DNA of 64,000 nt from Channallabes apus (taxonomy: Eukaryota; Chordata; Actinopteri; Siluriformes; Clariidae), in assembly GCA_030522415.1 (NCBI GenBank), contig CM060127.1, forward strand, positions 3,079,422 to 3,143,421, read 5' to 3'. Position 1 is the first letter of the stretch. The number at the start of each line of letters is the position of its first letter. Shown in pieces: positions 11,373 through 24,100 of the stretch. A program made the translations under genes and the position numbers. Under the pieces are notes generated by a model. The model did not search any database, was not told the DNA's origin, and worked only from the letters and a program-made list of their open reading frames with translations.

Positions 11373-12914
11373 AGTACCTGTTAAAGCTCTACTCAAGTTA
11401 TTTTGCAATCTACTAACGTGTTTTATAAAAACTTTCGTGCTCTATTATGTCACATTTCCAGAGAGGTAAAGGTAAGGCCTCATTCTCCCTGAGTCTTCAC
11501 TTACTCCAGCTAAACGAGTAGAGTTAGAGATGCACATCCTCACCTTCCACAGTGCAGTCTGCTGGATTATCTGTCAACTACATATGAGTTCGTTCTAGGT
11601 GCTAATTGAAGTGAAAAGTTGAGCCCGTTGTGCTGATGTATAGTGTACAGACTCCGGCCATATGGAAGAAGAAAAAGAAGAAGAAGAAGAAGAGACAGAT
11701 ACGTTTTGAAGTTCTATACAGAATTAGGAATAGTATTTAGTTTCATTAGGAAAGTGTAAATACACCAAACTAATATGTAAGTATAGTAACAAAATCTAAA
11801 TGCTCCTGCCCTTCTTTGTACGATTAGTGTCTGTAGCCTGTTGCTAAATTGTGCACAGCGTCACATGGACAGAGTCATTAGACCTCGTTTATCGAACCTC
11901 CAGTAATTTTTTTTGTGAATGTTTGTTTTTGTAAACAAAACCAGAATAAAACTTTCTGTCATATGTACAGCGTTTTTGGTGATGCTGATTTTCACACTCA
12001 TGCGATCATGTAAACTAAACGCTATTCACCTGTTTTACAGCACGTACATGACCGAGTCTAATAATAGAGAAAAAAATTATAGAGAAGATCTAGTGTGGTG
12101 TACAGTTCATATATGAAAAATATTCCTCATTCTCCCTGAACCGCACTCTCACACTCTGAGACCTGGAACATGGCCATGCGGTCAGGGGAGAAAAACTCCA
12201 TAGATATGATACTCTGGTGATTCAGTACATTCAGGTGGTCAGCTGACTTCATTTTATTTCCACATAACGTTACTGAGTCTCGACCTGAGGAACTGAAGCA
12301 AACCGAGATCATAACACTGTCTCCAGTGGCTTGTATACAGTAGACACTACACTATGCATGATGGCTGTATCGCTTCATGTGCTTCCCTTCTTACCCTGAC
12401 ACGCCCATCACTCTTCGCTCCAAAGTCCAGGCTTTCCGCGCTCTAGCAAACTGAAGCCTTTTTTCTGATGATTCTCACTAAGACACAGCTGTCTTATGGA
12501 CAGACAGCTGTTAAGTCCTAATCCCGTGAGTTCTCATCTCTCGCACATTTTTTGCGCAGATATCTAATCAATTAACCAATCAGATTCCAGCAGCACAATG
12601 CATTAAATAACACAGACACAAGTCTAGACCGTCTGGTGAAGTTCAAATCAAACATCAGAATAAGATTTTTCTGATCTCTTTGATCTTAACCATGGCCAGG
12701 GTGTTATAGCCACATGGGCTGGGGTAAGTATTTCAGACACTGCTGATCTCCTGGGATTTTCACACACAGCAGTTTGTAGCACTTTCAGTCTATAGACAAA
12801 CAGTGTGGTGATGAGAGCGATCACAGAGCATGACACGACCGGCCTGAGCTCAAAACCAGTAACAACAATAAGATCTCTCACTGTGGTGAGCAGAAAAGCA
12901 TCTCAGAACAAACA
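11373..12914. other. Non-coding between gene A and LINE remnant
   Basis: AT-rich, with a small GAA-rich tract at about 11668-11695. No recognisable domain in any frame. Confidence 0.5.
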
Positions 12915-14603
12915 TTAATTCAATTCAATTTTATTTGTATAGCGTTAAAAACAATTGTGATTGTCAAAACAGCTTTACACAATCAAAAGAATTATTTAAG
13001 TTTGTATGGAATGTGAATGTGTATGAATCAAAATGGTCAGATAGTCCCTGGTGAGCAAGCCCGAGGGCGACAGTGGCAAGGACAAACTCCCTGAGATGGT
13101 AATAGGAAGAAACCTTGAGAGGAACCAGACTCGACAGGGAACCCATCCTCATCTGGGTGAAACAGATAGCAGGAAATGATCTGCATTTATACAGTGTGTT
13201 AGGTGGCAGCAGTTCAGCTATAATAGTTGATGTTAATTGATGTTAATATGGAGTCCAGGTAGTTATTGGAGACTCAGGTAGACTTGTAGGAAATTCCAGT
13301 CCTGAACTACATCTACATTTAGGCATTTGGCAGACGCTCTTATCCAGAGCGACTTACATTTTTTTTTAACTCATTACACATCCAAGCAGCTGAGGGTTAA
13401 GGGCCTTGCTCAAGGGCCCAACAGTGACAACTTGGTGGTTGTGGGGTTTGAACCTGGGATCTTCCGAACCATAGTCCAATGCCTTAACCATTGAGCTACC
13501 CCTGGCCCTAACTAACAGCTGTCAACACCACTCAAGACCAGAACCGTCTTCATGGTAGAGTAAAACCGTCCCCAGGCACCGGACGCATCCCAAAGAGACA
13601 CACTGAAGGGCCTCCATGTGATGAGATCTCCAACCAGAAGCATGGCACCAGGATGGGGCAGACAGGTCCGGAGGTCAGAGAATGAGGAAGACAGCATCTA
13701 AACATACCAGTTCACCATAATACTCTACGTCCATGAGTCCCCCAGATCTGCTCCTTTACCTTATGGCAAATCTATTTATAAAAATGCTTGGCTAAATAAA
13801 TAGGTTTTTAGCCTAGACTTAAACACTGAGACTGTGTCTGAGTCCCGAACACTATTTGGAAGACTATTCCATAATTTTGGGGCTTTGTAAGAAAAAGCTC
13901 TGCCCCCAGCTGTAGTTTTCATAATACGCGGTACTGACAAGCAGCCTGCATCCTTTGACCGAAGTAGGCGTGGCGGATCGTAAGACACTAGCAGTTCGCT
14001 CAGATACTGCGGCGCGAGACCATTTAATGCTTTATATGTCAAGAGTAGTATTTTAAAATCAATGCGAAATTTCACAGGGAGCCAATGCAGTGAAGATAGG
14101 ATAGGGGTGATGTGCTCATATCTTCTGGTTCTAGTGAGGACTCTCGCTGCTGCATTCTGGACTAGCTGAAGCTTGTTTATGCACCTAACTGAACAACCAG
14201 ACAGTAAGGCATTACAATAGTCCAACCTAGAGGTGATAAAAGCATGAACTAGTTTTTCTGCATCGTTTAGCGACAATATATTTCTTATCTTGGCGATATT
14301 TCTGAGGTGAAAGAATGCTATCCTGGTGATATTATCTACATGAGCTTCAAATGAAAGGCTGGAATCTATAATCACGCCGAGGTCTTTTACTGTTGCACTT
14401 GACGGAACAGAAAGGCCATCTAAAGTTACGGTGTGATCTAAGATTTTACTTCTAGCTGTATGCGGTCCTATGACTCGAACTTCTGTCTTATCCGGATTAA
14501 GCAGAAGGAAGTTAATTAGCATCCAGTCTCTTATATCCTGCACACATTGCTCAACTTTAGCGGGCTGGTTTTTCTCATCTGGTTTTGCTGAGAAATATAA
14601 CTG
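12915..14603 (-). mobile_element. 5'-truncated L2-type LINE
   Basis: The 3' end, minus strand, is at 12915 with the AATTGAATTGAATT-type tail. The 3' UTR runs to about 13775 and is interrupted by a family 2 SINE at 13312-13507. Residual reverse-transcriptase C-terminal coding runs from 13776 to 14603. It is a relative of the longer copy at 40833-45305; the endonuclease and the reverse-transcriptase catalytic core are missing. Confidence 0.85.
13312..13507 (-). mobile_element. tRNA-derived SINE (family 2) nested in LINE 3' UTR
   Basis: Same family as 4865-5057: on the plus strand it runs from TACATTTAGGCATTTGGCAG to TGAGCTACCCCTGGCC. It splits the LINE 3' UTR and is therefore younger than that LINE insertion. 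Confidence 0.85.
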
Positions 14604-15023
14604 TATAATAAGGGAAAAAAGCAGAAAAAAACCCTCAAACCTCGATGCTACAACAGCAACAACAGCTTTTTTATATAATTTTTGAAAGTCACAAGGGCTC
14701 ACACCTGAGGCTGTGCCAATCGATGGCTGGGCAGGGCCGGCTGGCCACGTCAGAGAGAGCTGTATCCTGGGTACTTCAAGGGCAGGGTAAAAAGGAGTAA
14801 AAAGGTCTGCAAGAGCCATCAGCCTGCGTGATCCAGCCGCTGAGAAGGAAGAGACCGCAGAATTGTCTACTAAGGGGAAAACAGCCCAGACATCAGGAGG
14901 ACCCTTTTTCCCTAAGACCTTGTCCCATGTCTGTGGTGCTGCCCAAGTCGAAGATCTTAAGTCTTTCAAAAACTCAGATTTACAAGTAAAAGAGCTGCTG
15001 CTGTGTTCACTGGCTGAACTCAA
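13776..15023 (-). pseudogene. Chimeric ORF: unknown 140-residue head fused to L2 reverse-transcriptase tail
   Basis: 415 codons. From about residue 141 (QLYFSAKPDE) to the end the frame is an uninterrupted L2 ORF2 C-terminus, with [35 protein letters not shown] and KLWNSLPNSV. It matches by eye the tail of the ORF at 41636-44443. Residues 1-140 match nothing I recognise; they come from the sequence next to the truncation point and may be chance coding. No YADD core remains, so there is no polymerase activity. Confidence 0.7.
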
Positions 15024-16292
15024 GCTTCAGGTTTGAATACATTTAGTGAAATGCAGCTGATGGTCTGCTTCTCAGATTGCTTGTGATGTTTTTACTGCAA
15101 ATAAGCAAAAGACAGCAGCAAGCTTCATATTATTTGTGTAATTACACAAAATATAATTATATAGTAATAATAAGAGAAATGAAATATTCCACTCAGACGT
15201 TGAAGCTTGTTTTTTCTTCCGTTTAATGAAGGCCACAGGAATTAATCAACACAACACAAGATTTAATAAGCACACAAACAAGCGCAGTGCTGCGCTGAAC
15301 ATACAGTATTCATACAGTACCTCAGTTAATAAACTTGAACCAGACATAATAATACAGCTTACATGAACTATAGGTGTAAGTGCTGGTGTGTCGAATTATT
15401 TTTAATGCATTCAGTTTTAAAGCAGAGACTAGTGCTGGGAAAACCCCTGGTTTAGTGTAAAATGTGACACATTGACTCACTTAGTGATTGAGGAGTGAAG
15501 ATCAGTCACACCCTAAAGATTCACAGATTCAAACACTGAGCTGCAGAAACAGAGAGAGGAGCTACGTAGCCTACTAATGTGCTTATGGTATAAAACTGCA
15601 CTTTATCAAACAGAAACCTATAAGTCCATAAGAACTGAACAGTGACATGTGTTGGTATTTGTGCCTCCGTGTGCCACTGATACAACAGATCTGAAATCAG
15701 GATGTGAGTGAACTGTAGACTTTAATTCAAGGGGATTAACAACAGGGGGATTAATTGGACAAACTTAAATTTAATGTAAAGCCTTTGTAGTCTGAAGTCT
15801 GGCGCTTTTAGACATGACCTCATGCTGAGTTTCCTCCCCAGAGCTGCTTTGTCTTCTGCAGGACTAACTGTGAGAACCAGAATGTTTGTCAGAATTGTTC
15901 AAACTATTTTTTCCACACATTAGGTGAAAGTGAAAGTGCAGCCATGTGCTCGTGCCAGACTTTCTACTTTCAGGTCTGTGTGGAAACGTGACCCAGCTGT
16001 GATGGGGCAAAAAGGCGCAGTGTTTATTTTGCCCCATTATTTTCTTACTGTTGATAGATGCAGAACATTTCAGTTTTAAGTTTGCTGAATTTAAACAGCG
16101 CAGTGGTCCAATCAAGTTGCTGCCCGCTTGTGTTTGAGTCCCAGATAAGCGACGGTTATTAGTGAAATAATGCTCAGAATTGTTTTATAAGCTTTTCAGA
16201 ACTGCAAAACTGCCTCAAATTAGTTTTTTTAAAAACTGTAGGTAGAAAGTGAAGTGCACAGTGAAGGCTGCATAGTCACATTAACCACAGGC
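15024..16292. other. Non-coding
   Basis: No gene recognised. The short frames are unsupported. Confidence 0.5.
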
Positions 16293-16295
16293 TTA

Positions 16296-16878
16296 TGCCG
16301 CTTTTCCACTGCATAGTACGGCACAACACGGTTCAGTCCAGCTCACTTTTGGGGGGTTTTCCACTGGGAACAGTACCTGGTACCTGGTCCTTTTTTAGTA
16401 CCACCTCAGCCGAGGTTCCAAGCGCGCCGAACCGTTACCAAAACGTGACGTGTAAACTCCGCTGGTCACTGATTGGCCGGAGAAAATCGTCATTACTGCG
16501 TCACTGAACTTGCGACACGAGACACAACAGAACCGATATATTTAGAAACAGTCAGAGAAGGATCGGACGCACCTTTTTGTATTAACCGTCTGCCTCTTTT
16601 GAAACAAACTCCTTCGTCTCGCTGTTAAAAACATCCACATGCCGAGAATGAAGAACACCATGCCGTCGATATGCTCCATTGTTGTGTGTGTGTTTGTGGT
16701 GCGTCTACGATGACGTCACGGCAGTAGAGGCGCCGCGACTAAACGACACGTGAGTAATCCCGCCCACTCTAAAGCGTTACTACACTGCAGTGGAAGCGCA
16801 AACTGAGCCGAACTGAGCTGAACCGAAGTGAGCTGTACTGAACCGTGCTGTGCCGTACTATGCAGTGGGAAAGAGGCA
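16296..16878 (-). mobile_element. PIF/Harbinger-type MITE, copy 2 (inverted)
   Basis: 583 bp with ends TGCCGCTTTTCCACTGCATA and, inverted, TGCCTCTTTCCCACTGCATA. It is flanked by TTA at 16293-16295 and 16879-16881. The interior is the reverse complement of copy 1 at 836-1440. It lies about 180 bases past the gene B stop codon. Confidence 0.85.
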
Positions 16879-17053
16879 TTAGTCACAGTTGCAGACTCTC
16901 TCCTCTATCAGCTTGTGTTTGTCGAACCCTCAGGCAGTCTCTGCTTTGCCTGGCATTATGTCTTATGATGTCCGTCACTCAACATTGTACCAGAATGAGC
17001 ATCAGTGCGTCCTTTAAAACAGCACAACATCACCAGTGACAAAAGTACACACA

Positions 17054-17059
17054 TTTATT
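17054..17059 (-). promoter_or_regulatory. Poly(A) signal overlapping gene B stop codon
   Basis: On the minus strand AATAAA contains the TAA stop codon. If used, the 3' UTR would be only a few tens of bases. Confidence 0.4.
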
Positions 17060-17230
17060 TTCCCTTATGTGTTAAGGGTAACGACGTTTGACCTTCTGAA
17101 GTGGGTGTCGGCCTGTAGCTGGAAGCCTTTCTGCGTGAGCTAATCTTATAGATTGCATAACCTGCAATAAGCACCACCGCTAGGGCTATTCCAGACCCCA
17201 CAACAGCCCAGAACGTGGTGTTGTCATATT
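17055..17230 (-). CDS. Gene B last exon: transmembrane segment and cytoplasmic tail
   Basis: Encodes YDNTTFWAVVGSGIALAVVL and continues with IAGYAIYKIS and a basic RRK stop-transfer motif, then about 25 polar residues. A single hydrophobic helix gives type I membrane topology. Gene A has no counterpart. Confidence 0.85.
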
Positions 17231-19124
17231 CTGTGGAAAAAAGGGATCAGAAATCAAAACATAAGAATTATTTTATTCATCAGCACAGTTCAAGAAACTC
17301 AACTGAGAACTAATGAAAATATGATGTTTATGTTATATATTGTATATATATTTTATAAGTTATAATGAAGGTACAAATGTGTATGAATAAGTAACTGAAG
17401 ATACAGTTAGTCCAATATATCACAGAGAAATATACATTTAAAAATAAAAATAAATGGATGGAATAAGTTAAGAATTGAATGAGAACAAAATAAATCTACT
17501 GTATGGTACTCACGTTTCTGTTTGACAATGAAGACTTTCGTTGCCTTGCCATAGTCGTTTGATGCAGTGCAAGTGTAGTTTCCTGAATCAGAAATGGAAA
17601 TTGAGGAGTATGTCGATTGAGATTTGTCCCAGGAGTACTGAGGAGAAGGATTTGCTTGGGCACTGCAGTTTAACGCAATGTTCTTGTCTTTCTTTTCTAT
17701 GGTCTCTGTGTTACTAGAGAACATCGGCTTATCTGAAGTAAGCAAAACATTATCCGTTAGTCAGAGTTAGACATGAGAAGATCTAAGCAGTGCTGATTCT
17801 CAAACATGAGAAGAGGGAAGTAAAAGTTACATATGAAGTATAAAGACACAACAGTGCATTGAGTACAAGTGCTTTATAGAGGAACCTTAAATCTACACAG
17901 GAGTTTTACATAAATTTACTTTCGTCATGTCCATGACCGCATGCGACTGAAGCTCACTGAAATGAACTGAGTGTGTTCCATACAATTCACACAAAGTAAA
18001 ATAATTTATTTCAGGCACAAATCAGTTCCTGGCTCCAGGTAACCGGGACTCACCTGTGAACTATTTACCGAAATAATATTATCATCATTTCAAAAGCACA
18101 AGTTACATCTGGTGCGCTAATACTTTAGTGTGTGTCTGTGGTGATACTGTATATACAGGTGGTTACAGGTGTTAGAGTTTCCCAACTTACAGCGTACAGA
18201 CATAAGGAGCAGATGTGATTTATTAGAAAGAGGAGGCTGTGGTCCGTCTGGTCCCAGTTCCAGCTTTGCCTCACACCAGTACGTAGCTCCATCATCATCA
18301 CTGCTAGGCTGGATCATCAGGTTATCAGAGATGTTCAGTGGTACGATGGAGGTGTTAGTAAAGGAGACATTTTTTATCAGAGACTGATGTTTGTACCACA
18401 TGACTTTAAGGTACTGAACAGGAGCGACGTTTTTAATGTCACACTGAAGTGTATAGGTTTCCCCCTCGATTACATATCCTGAGTGATTCTCCAGACTGAT
18501 GGACACTGTATCTGGACGCTCTGTGGAGTAGAAATATGTCTTAGTACAAAACAGCTAAACAATGATAATGGCTACAGACGATGAATAAAAGCTTGTGTCT
18601 CTAACTGGCAGCTGTCTGTTGACTGCCACTTTTGTGCTGTTATTTGGATGAACAGTTCCTTTATAAACGTCACGTGATGAAGACAAGCAGAGCAGACGAG
18701 CTCTACAGTGTTTGTGTCGTCCCATGGAAATTTATTCCATTCATTTCACTGCATGAATCTTTTTAGTTTTTTTTGTTGTTGTCATTTTAAAGGCAACAAT
18801 GTGTAAGAGAGCATCTTTGGACATGTTCTGTACACATAAATGTATTTATTTAAAAGAAAACAACTTAACTGTAAATAACAACTGGGAGTTCCTTTTCTTG
18901 TTGTCCATGTGTATCTGAGTTTATGTAACAGTATGGCTTTATATCCCAGTGTGTAAGATTCTCCACTGTCCAGGTGATGAGCTGAACATTTTCTTTCATA
19001 TCCACTGCTCCCTGCGAGGCTTCCCAGCCCATTCCCTTATGTGTGGAGTTAGTAGAGCAGTTAGCTGCGGCTTTAGCTCTATACTCCACCACCAGTCTGG
19101 GGGGCTCAAGCACCAAGAGTTCAC
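17055..19124 (-). CDS. Gene B: membrane-bound ICAM-like protein with three Ig-like domains
   Basis: Four exons in minus-strand order: 19124-18870, 18520-18191, 17732-17514, 17230-17055. All have GT-AG borders and phase 1 introns. The spliced product, without its leader, is about 325 residues: three Ig-like domains, one transmembrane helix and a short basic tail. Domain 2 carries KNVAPVQYLKVMWYKHQ and the WCEAKLELGPDGPQPP signature shared with gene A. Many N-glycosylation sequons (NCS, NVS, NTS, NIS, NYT) are present. By family it would be a leukocyte-adhesion ligand at the cell surface. The signal-peptide exon upstream of 19124 was not found, so the start is open. It lies tail to tail with gene A. 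Confidence 0.8.
17514..17732 (-). CDS. Gene B exon: Ig-like domain 3
   Basis: 73 codons with NIALNCSAQANPSPQYSW and SDSGNYTCTASNDYGKAT, the usual cysteine pair and DSGxYxC motif. Acceptor TACTTCAG, donor AAAC/GTGAGT. Confidence 0.85.
18191..18520 (-). CDS. Gene B exon: Ig-like domain 2
   Basis: 110 codons with DTVSISLENHSGYVIEGE, YTLQCDIKNVAPVQYLKV and ATYWCEAKLELG. Nearly the same length as gene A exon 3 (111 codons). Confidence 0.88.
18870..19124 (-). CDS. Gene B exon: Ig-like domain 1
   Basis: 85 codons from ELLVLEPPRLVVEYRAKAAA through NCSTNST and LITWTVENLTHWDIKPYCY. It has fewer cysteines than gene A domain 1 and is clearly diverged from it. The donor at TTTACA/GTTAAG matches the position and phase of the gene A donor. 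Confidence 0.75.
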
Positions 19125-19739
19125 CTGCAGCTAAGGACAAACAAGGACAAACAGTATAAGGACAAATATGGTTTGGATTTGAGAATGAGTCTGGATCATT
19201 GTAGATGCTCAACTAGTTTATTTGACTATTATTACAAATAAAAAATTAACAACTAAGAATCATTACAATAATTTTGCTGTAATAATTACAGAGAGTCAAG
19301 GAAACTTGGTTTGTTTTTCAGCTCAAGAACTACTGACAGATTGTTAAGGATGGATCAAATTTCCCAGTAAACACGAGACATTGATATGACTATTAAGGCT
19401 AACCAGATTACCTTTATCTGTCAGTCATCCTGTTCTGGCTTGGCTTTAGACATTTGTCCCACCCTTATGTTGAGGGGTGAATATTCAGTATCTCTTTTAC
19501 ATCTAATAGATGTCCAAAAGATGTCAATACTGAATGTGTAATAACCAGATGAGTAAAGTAGAATGTACAGTATGAGATCAAAAGACGTCCACAGAAGGAC
19601 AGCTACTGTAAGCTCCTTGGAAGAGGCTCCAGGCCCACTGTGGAGTATTGGTGTAGATAATGTGTGGATGCAATTTGTTCTCTTGTTTTTGTGCCAATAT
19701 AATGTCATGATGCTTCCTCTGTCCTTTCCATCTGTTCGC
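19125..19739. other. Upstream of gene B first detected exon
   Basis: This is where a leader exon should lie, or further up. I found no ATG plus hydrophobic stretch with a phase 1 donor on the minus strand. Confidence 0.4.
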
Positions 19740-19960
19740 GCTTGAATGAAGAAAATGCAGGTGGTGTTTGTGGAGGATTGTGTGTACAGTTCCCACAGAC
19801 AGATGCTTCTCTTTTACAAGTTGGCAACAAGTTATCCATCAATTTTTTGTGATCAGGCGTTCAGAGGAGCGACTGCAGTGGGCTCCGAACCACCTTGGCC
19901 AGGATCGTCATTCACAGATGTACGGCCTTCTTTAAAACGTTTCAAGGTCAAATTTTTACT
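19740..19960 (-). pseudogene. Mariner-like transposase remnant
   Basis: Minus-strand frames give KRFKEGRTSVNDDPGQGG and, after frame changes and a stop, LVKEKHLSVGTVHTILHKH. These are the linker and second helix-turn-helix of mariner-type transposases. It is broken by stops and frameshifts. I did not find its ends. Confidence 0.6.
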
Positions 19961-20111
19961 GCAGCTAAGAGTCTCATTACCTGTAAATGTCTTTTACACA
20001 ATCATTAACCATAAATTTCATCGCAAGTCCCAGTTTGACACCACCAATTAATCTTGGTGATGCATGTTGTAATAAAAAATAAACGTATTTGTAATTATTT
20101 AGTGAATATTG

Positions 20112-20740
20112 TAGTGATGGGTCGTTCATGAACGATTTGTTCTTTTTGAACGAATCTTTAACGTCTCAGAAGAACGAGTATCTCGGAGAGTGATTCGTTC
20201 ATTTTCTACTGGGCGCGCATTTGCAAATCGTTGCAAAACCTCCCTAGGTTCTATACAGGAAACAGAATTAAGCGATTCTTTCTCAATGACTCTTCTACTC
20301 CGAGTTGTTCGTTCTTTTGTCATGTGACTCCCATAGACACTACACAGTGCAGTACACAGGAAACAGAATTGAATGGTTCTTCTCAATGAGTCTTCAAGTC
20401 CCGAGTCGTTTGTTCTTTTGTCACGTGACTCCCATATACCCTATGCAGTGCAATAGATTCAAAAGAACGACTCAGATTGGAAGATATGATGGTGAGCTAC
20501 TCATTCTGTTTATTATAATATGTCCTTAGCTGCATTGTAATATTTTCATTACTGTAACTATAGCCAAAATTTGTGCATGTAGACGTATTGGGGGTCTTTT
20601 TATTGAACTTTTCTTCTTCTTTTTTTTTCTGATCAAAAGAACGAAATTAACAAAATAACTCAAAAAAAGATTCGTTCATTTTAATGAACGAGATTCAAAG
20701 AATTGAGTCACTAAAATGATTCAAAACTTTCCCATCAGTA
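20112..20740 (+). mobile_element. hAT-type MITE
   Basis: 629-bp element with short inverted ends TAGTGATGGG and TACTGATGGG. It is flanked by a perfect 8-bp duplication GAATATTG at 20104-20111 and 20741-20748, diagnostic for hAT. The interior is rich in repeated GAACGA/TTCGTT words and a duplicated GTGACTCCCATA segment. No transposase frame. Confidence 0.88.
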
Positions 20741-20777
20741 GAATATTGGTGTTAACTTAAAACATCAGTTTCAATTA

Positions 20778-21148
20778 TTCATTCATTTTCTATACCGCTT
20801 AATCCTGTGTTCAGGGTCGCAAGGGACCTGGAGCCTATCCCAGGAGACTTCGGGCACAAGGCGGGGTACACCCTGGACAGGGTGCCAATCCATCACAGGG
20901 CACACACATATACACACACTCACACACCCAATCACACACTACGGGCAATTTAGGAACGTCAATGAGCCTAACCTGCATGTCTTTGGACTGTGGGAGGAAA
21001 CTGGAGTACCCGGAGGAAACCCACCAAGCACGCGGGAGAACATGCAAACTCCATGCACACAGAGACGGGAATCGAGCCTGGCCGGGAATCGAACCCTGGA
21101 CCCTGGAGGTGCAAGGCGACAGTGCTAACCACTACACCACCGCGCCGC
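20778..21148 (-). mobile_element. tRNA-derived SINE (family 1), full length
   Basis: Complete copy flanked by a 12-bp duplication CAGTTTCAATTA at 20766-20777 and 21149-21160. The minus-strand head is GGCGGCGCGGTGGTGTAGTG and the end is (GAAT)n. It is the best-bounded copy of the family in the window. Confidence 0.92.
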
Positions 21149-21160
21149 CAGTTTCAATTA

Positions 21161-24100
21161 ACTTATTTAAATGATTTAGCACAACTTCAACCACTGAAGT
21201 TGAATGAACTCAAAATTGCTTTGCAGCCGGTTGCTGGTTAACTTTTTAAGTTAAGTCAACTTTTTATTTTTTACAGTGTGTCTATTTGAGGTTCAAACTA
21301 AAATTCATTAAATTCATTTAATTACTTACAATTTCTTTTTACTGAAAACTAGATGTACCCACGACTTTGCATGGAATTTCAGTTGCACACTCGTAAGCGA
21401 GTTTTTACAAATGTACAGCGTCATCTGGTGAATTTTGAGATGAACTAATGATTTTTTTAATGATATGTGGGCGTTTTCCAGGAATATTTTTTAAGTAATG
21501 TTAACTCAAGTACATCCAAATACACCTGTAAAAACCCCATTAAAACTCGTTCAGTAGTTTTACGTGATGTGTGCACAAACAGAAGAAAAATTCCAAAAAC
21601 CATATTGATGTGTTCGATTACTCGTCTTAGCCAATCCCCCCCCCCCCCCCCCCGGGGCCCCAATTATTTTTTTCACAAATATCTTCAATTTACACACACG
21701 CCAACTTTACAGTTTTATTATATGTACAGATTTTTATTCAGACAAAAACAAAACTGTGAACTGAATGTCCAATAAACATTGAGCCATAAACAGCTTCCTG
21801 TGGAAGCATATTGGAATCATAATAATTAGAATTATATCAAACTCTTCACACTTATTCTAACTGTAATGTAGAGATCTATGGGAAATATTCACCTCATCCG
21901 GCTGGTCATGGGACATCCAGTGTTTACTTATTTTGGAGGTCTTTTGGATATAAGATATTTACTGGGGTGTGTGAAAGAAGTAATTACTAACTGAGTACCA
22001 TCTGGGTACCATCGTTACAGGAAAATAGTTTGTAGAAACAGTTAAAAGTTTAAAGCTAGAATTAATCTGCTGATCTTTAATGTAATCAGTGATATTATTA
22101 TTGTGGCGTGGGCGGGGCCGCAGCTGACGACCGTCATGCTTTGCGGGGGTTTTCTCTGTGTCTACCATGAGAGAGAAGAGTGTTTGGGTTAGTGGCTTCG
22201 GCCAAGTTGGGCGTGTGTATGTGTGTGTGCTTGACCTGTGTATGTGTGCTTGTGCTGAGAGAAATAAACTACTCCCCAGCCATTTGCATTGGGGAGCAAG
22301 TAAGCTCACTCGTCCTTCAAGATCCCTGCTAGCGTTGAAAAACGCTACGTTATTATTAATTGATGTTGAAGCCCACGTCCGTGTGTGTTTCTGTACAGCA
22401 GAACTCTCTGTCTAACTTATTAATAGACAGAAATGACATTCTGTAAGGTTGAGTATCTGACGCCTTGTTTTCACTAAGTTGTCCTTCTTTGGTGCTCAGA
22501 CAAATACACTCCCTGTTCGGTAATCGGAGAGAGAATCACAGATGAGAAATGGAAAAAGTCGATCAGATAAAGATGAAGTTTTGTCTTAAAACGACTCCAG
22601 CGTGTTAAAATTCACTTATACCACTTCAGCGCTGTTATTTCAGACAAAGTGAATATACTGTATGAACTAATCCCAGTCAAAATATTCACTTTATCTTTTC
22701 TAATTAATATCTATTGTACTTATTAATGTACTTATTCATATGTACTTATTAATGCATATATTTAGTGCACTACTCTCTCGCTCACGCTGAATCTCTCTCT
22801 CTCTCCTGCGCGCGCTCTCAAACTCATTTTTGCACGCTGAAAATCACTTTTGCACGTTCAAGATAATTTCTGTGTGTTTAAACTTTTTTCTGTACGCTCA
22901 TTATCATAAAGCTACACTTGCATGAACTGCATCAGTTTTATAGCTCTTCAACTATTCCAGCCAACCAGAGATTAGAATCGGTGCAATACTAGTCAATCAG
23001 AAACTGGAGGTGGGCAGATTCAGACTGTCTGTTTCCTGATTGGCTCCCACGTTCTCCGCTCCTAGTTTATGGTTTTTGTTAGATAGTTTGTAATTAACTA
23101 CATAGTTTAAACTATAGAATGTATTGTCTAATGTGTTATTGCTAAATCTTATGTACTTTTCTTCGTAGCTCTCTGCCTGTTTTCAGTCTCTGTGTAATAG
23201 CTAGAATCAACACATCAGGTTTAAACTAATACTGTTCCTCTATATTCTAATACTAATGTCTGTCTTGGTTTAGATAACAGTTTAAATTTTAGTTTGTGCA
23301 TTTGCAAAACAGCCTAACGTTTTGCTGAACACAAACTATAGTACTGTTTTTTTGTAACCTTGTGCAAATTAAATCTGTTGAACTCATGAATAAAATCTAC
23401 CTCATAGTTAGTGATGTAATGTGTTTCAAAAACATGTTATAGTGTAGAAAATGTATTTAGCATTTGTAAGTTATCCTAAACACCTTTAGTGTACTGGTAA
23501 TACATTTGCAATACTGTAGTATAGAAGGTTGTGTGTACTGTATGATACAATAAAGTATATTTATATTAACCACAAAGTGTATTTTTTAGTATTTGTAATT
23601 GACCAGAAGTATAACAGCGATAAGAATATACTCATAATATATTAATCATGTATTTGTAATACAGTAAAAATAGCTGTAATGTACTTATAATACATTAAAT
23701 ATATACTTAAATTTTATTAATTACTGTCAAGTATGTACATTAGTACACACACAGGCATATACTTTAAGTGTACAATATTTAATACACAAAATAATGCTTT
23801 TCTACAATTTAATTACAACTTAAATACACTTAGTACAAAATTAGTTCTTCGAAAATAGCAAACTACAATTATACTAAACATTAGTCTGGAGCAAGTACAC
23901 TTAAGTATGCTTTGGCACGCTAGGATTTTATATACTTAGCATACTTTTTTTTAATTTTTTAACCTTGGGCAGTAAATTCTAACCCCCTCCCCCCCGCCCT
24001 TCCCCCATGTGAGTGTGCTGTAAGAGTTCCGCTGGAGGAGAAACACGGAGACGAAGCCACAGAGCAGAGTTCAGGTCAGTTCCTACCTTGGAGCAGAAAC

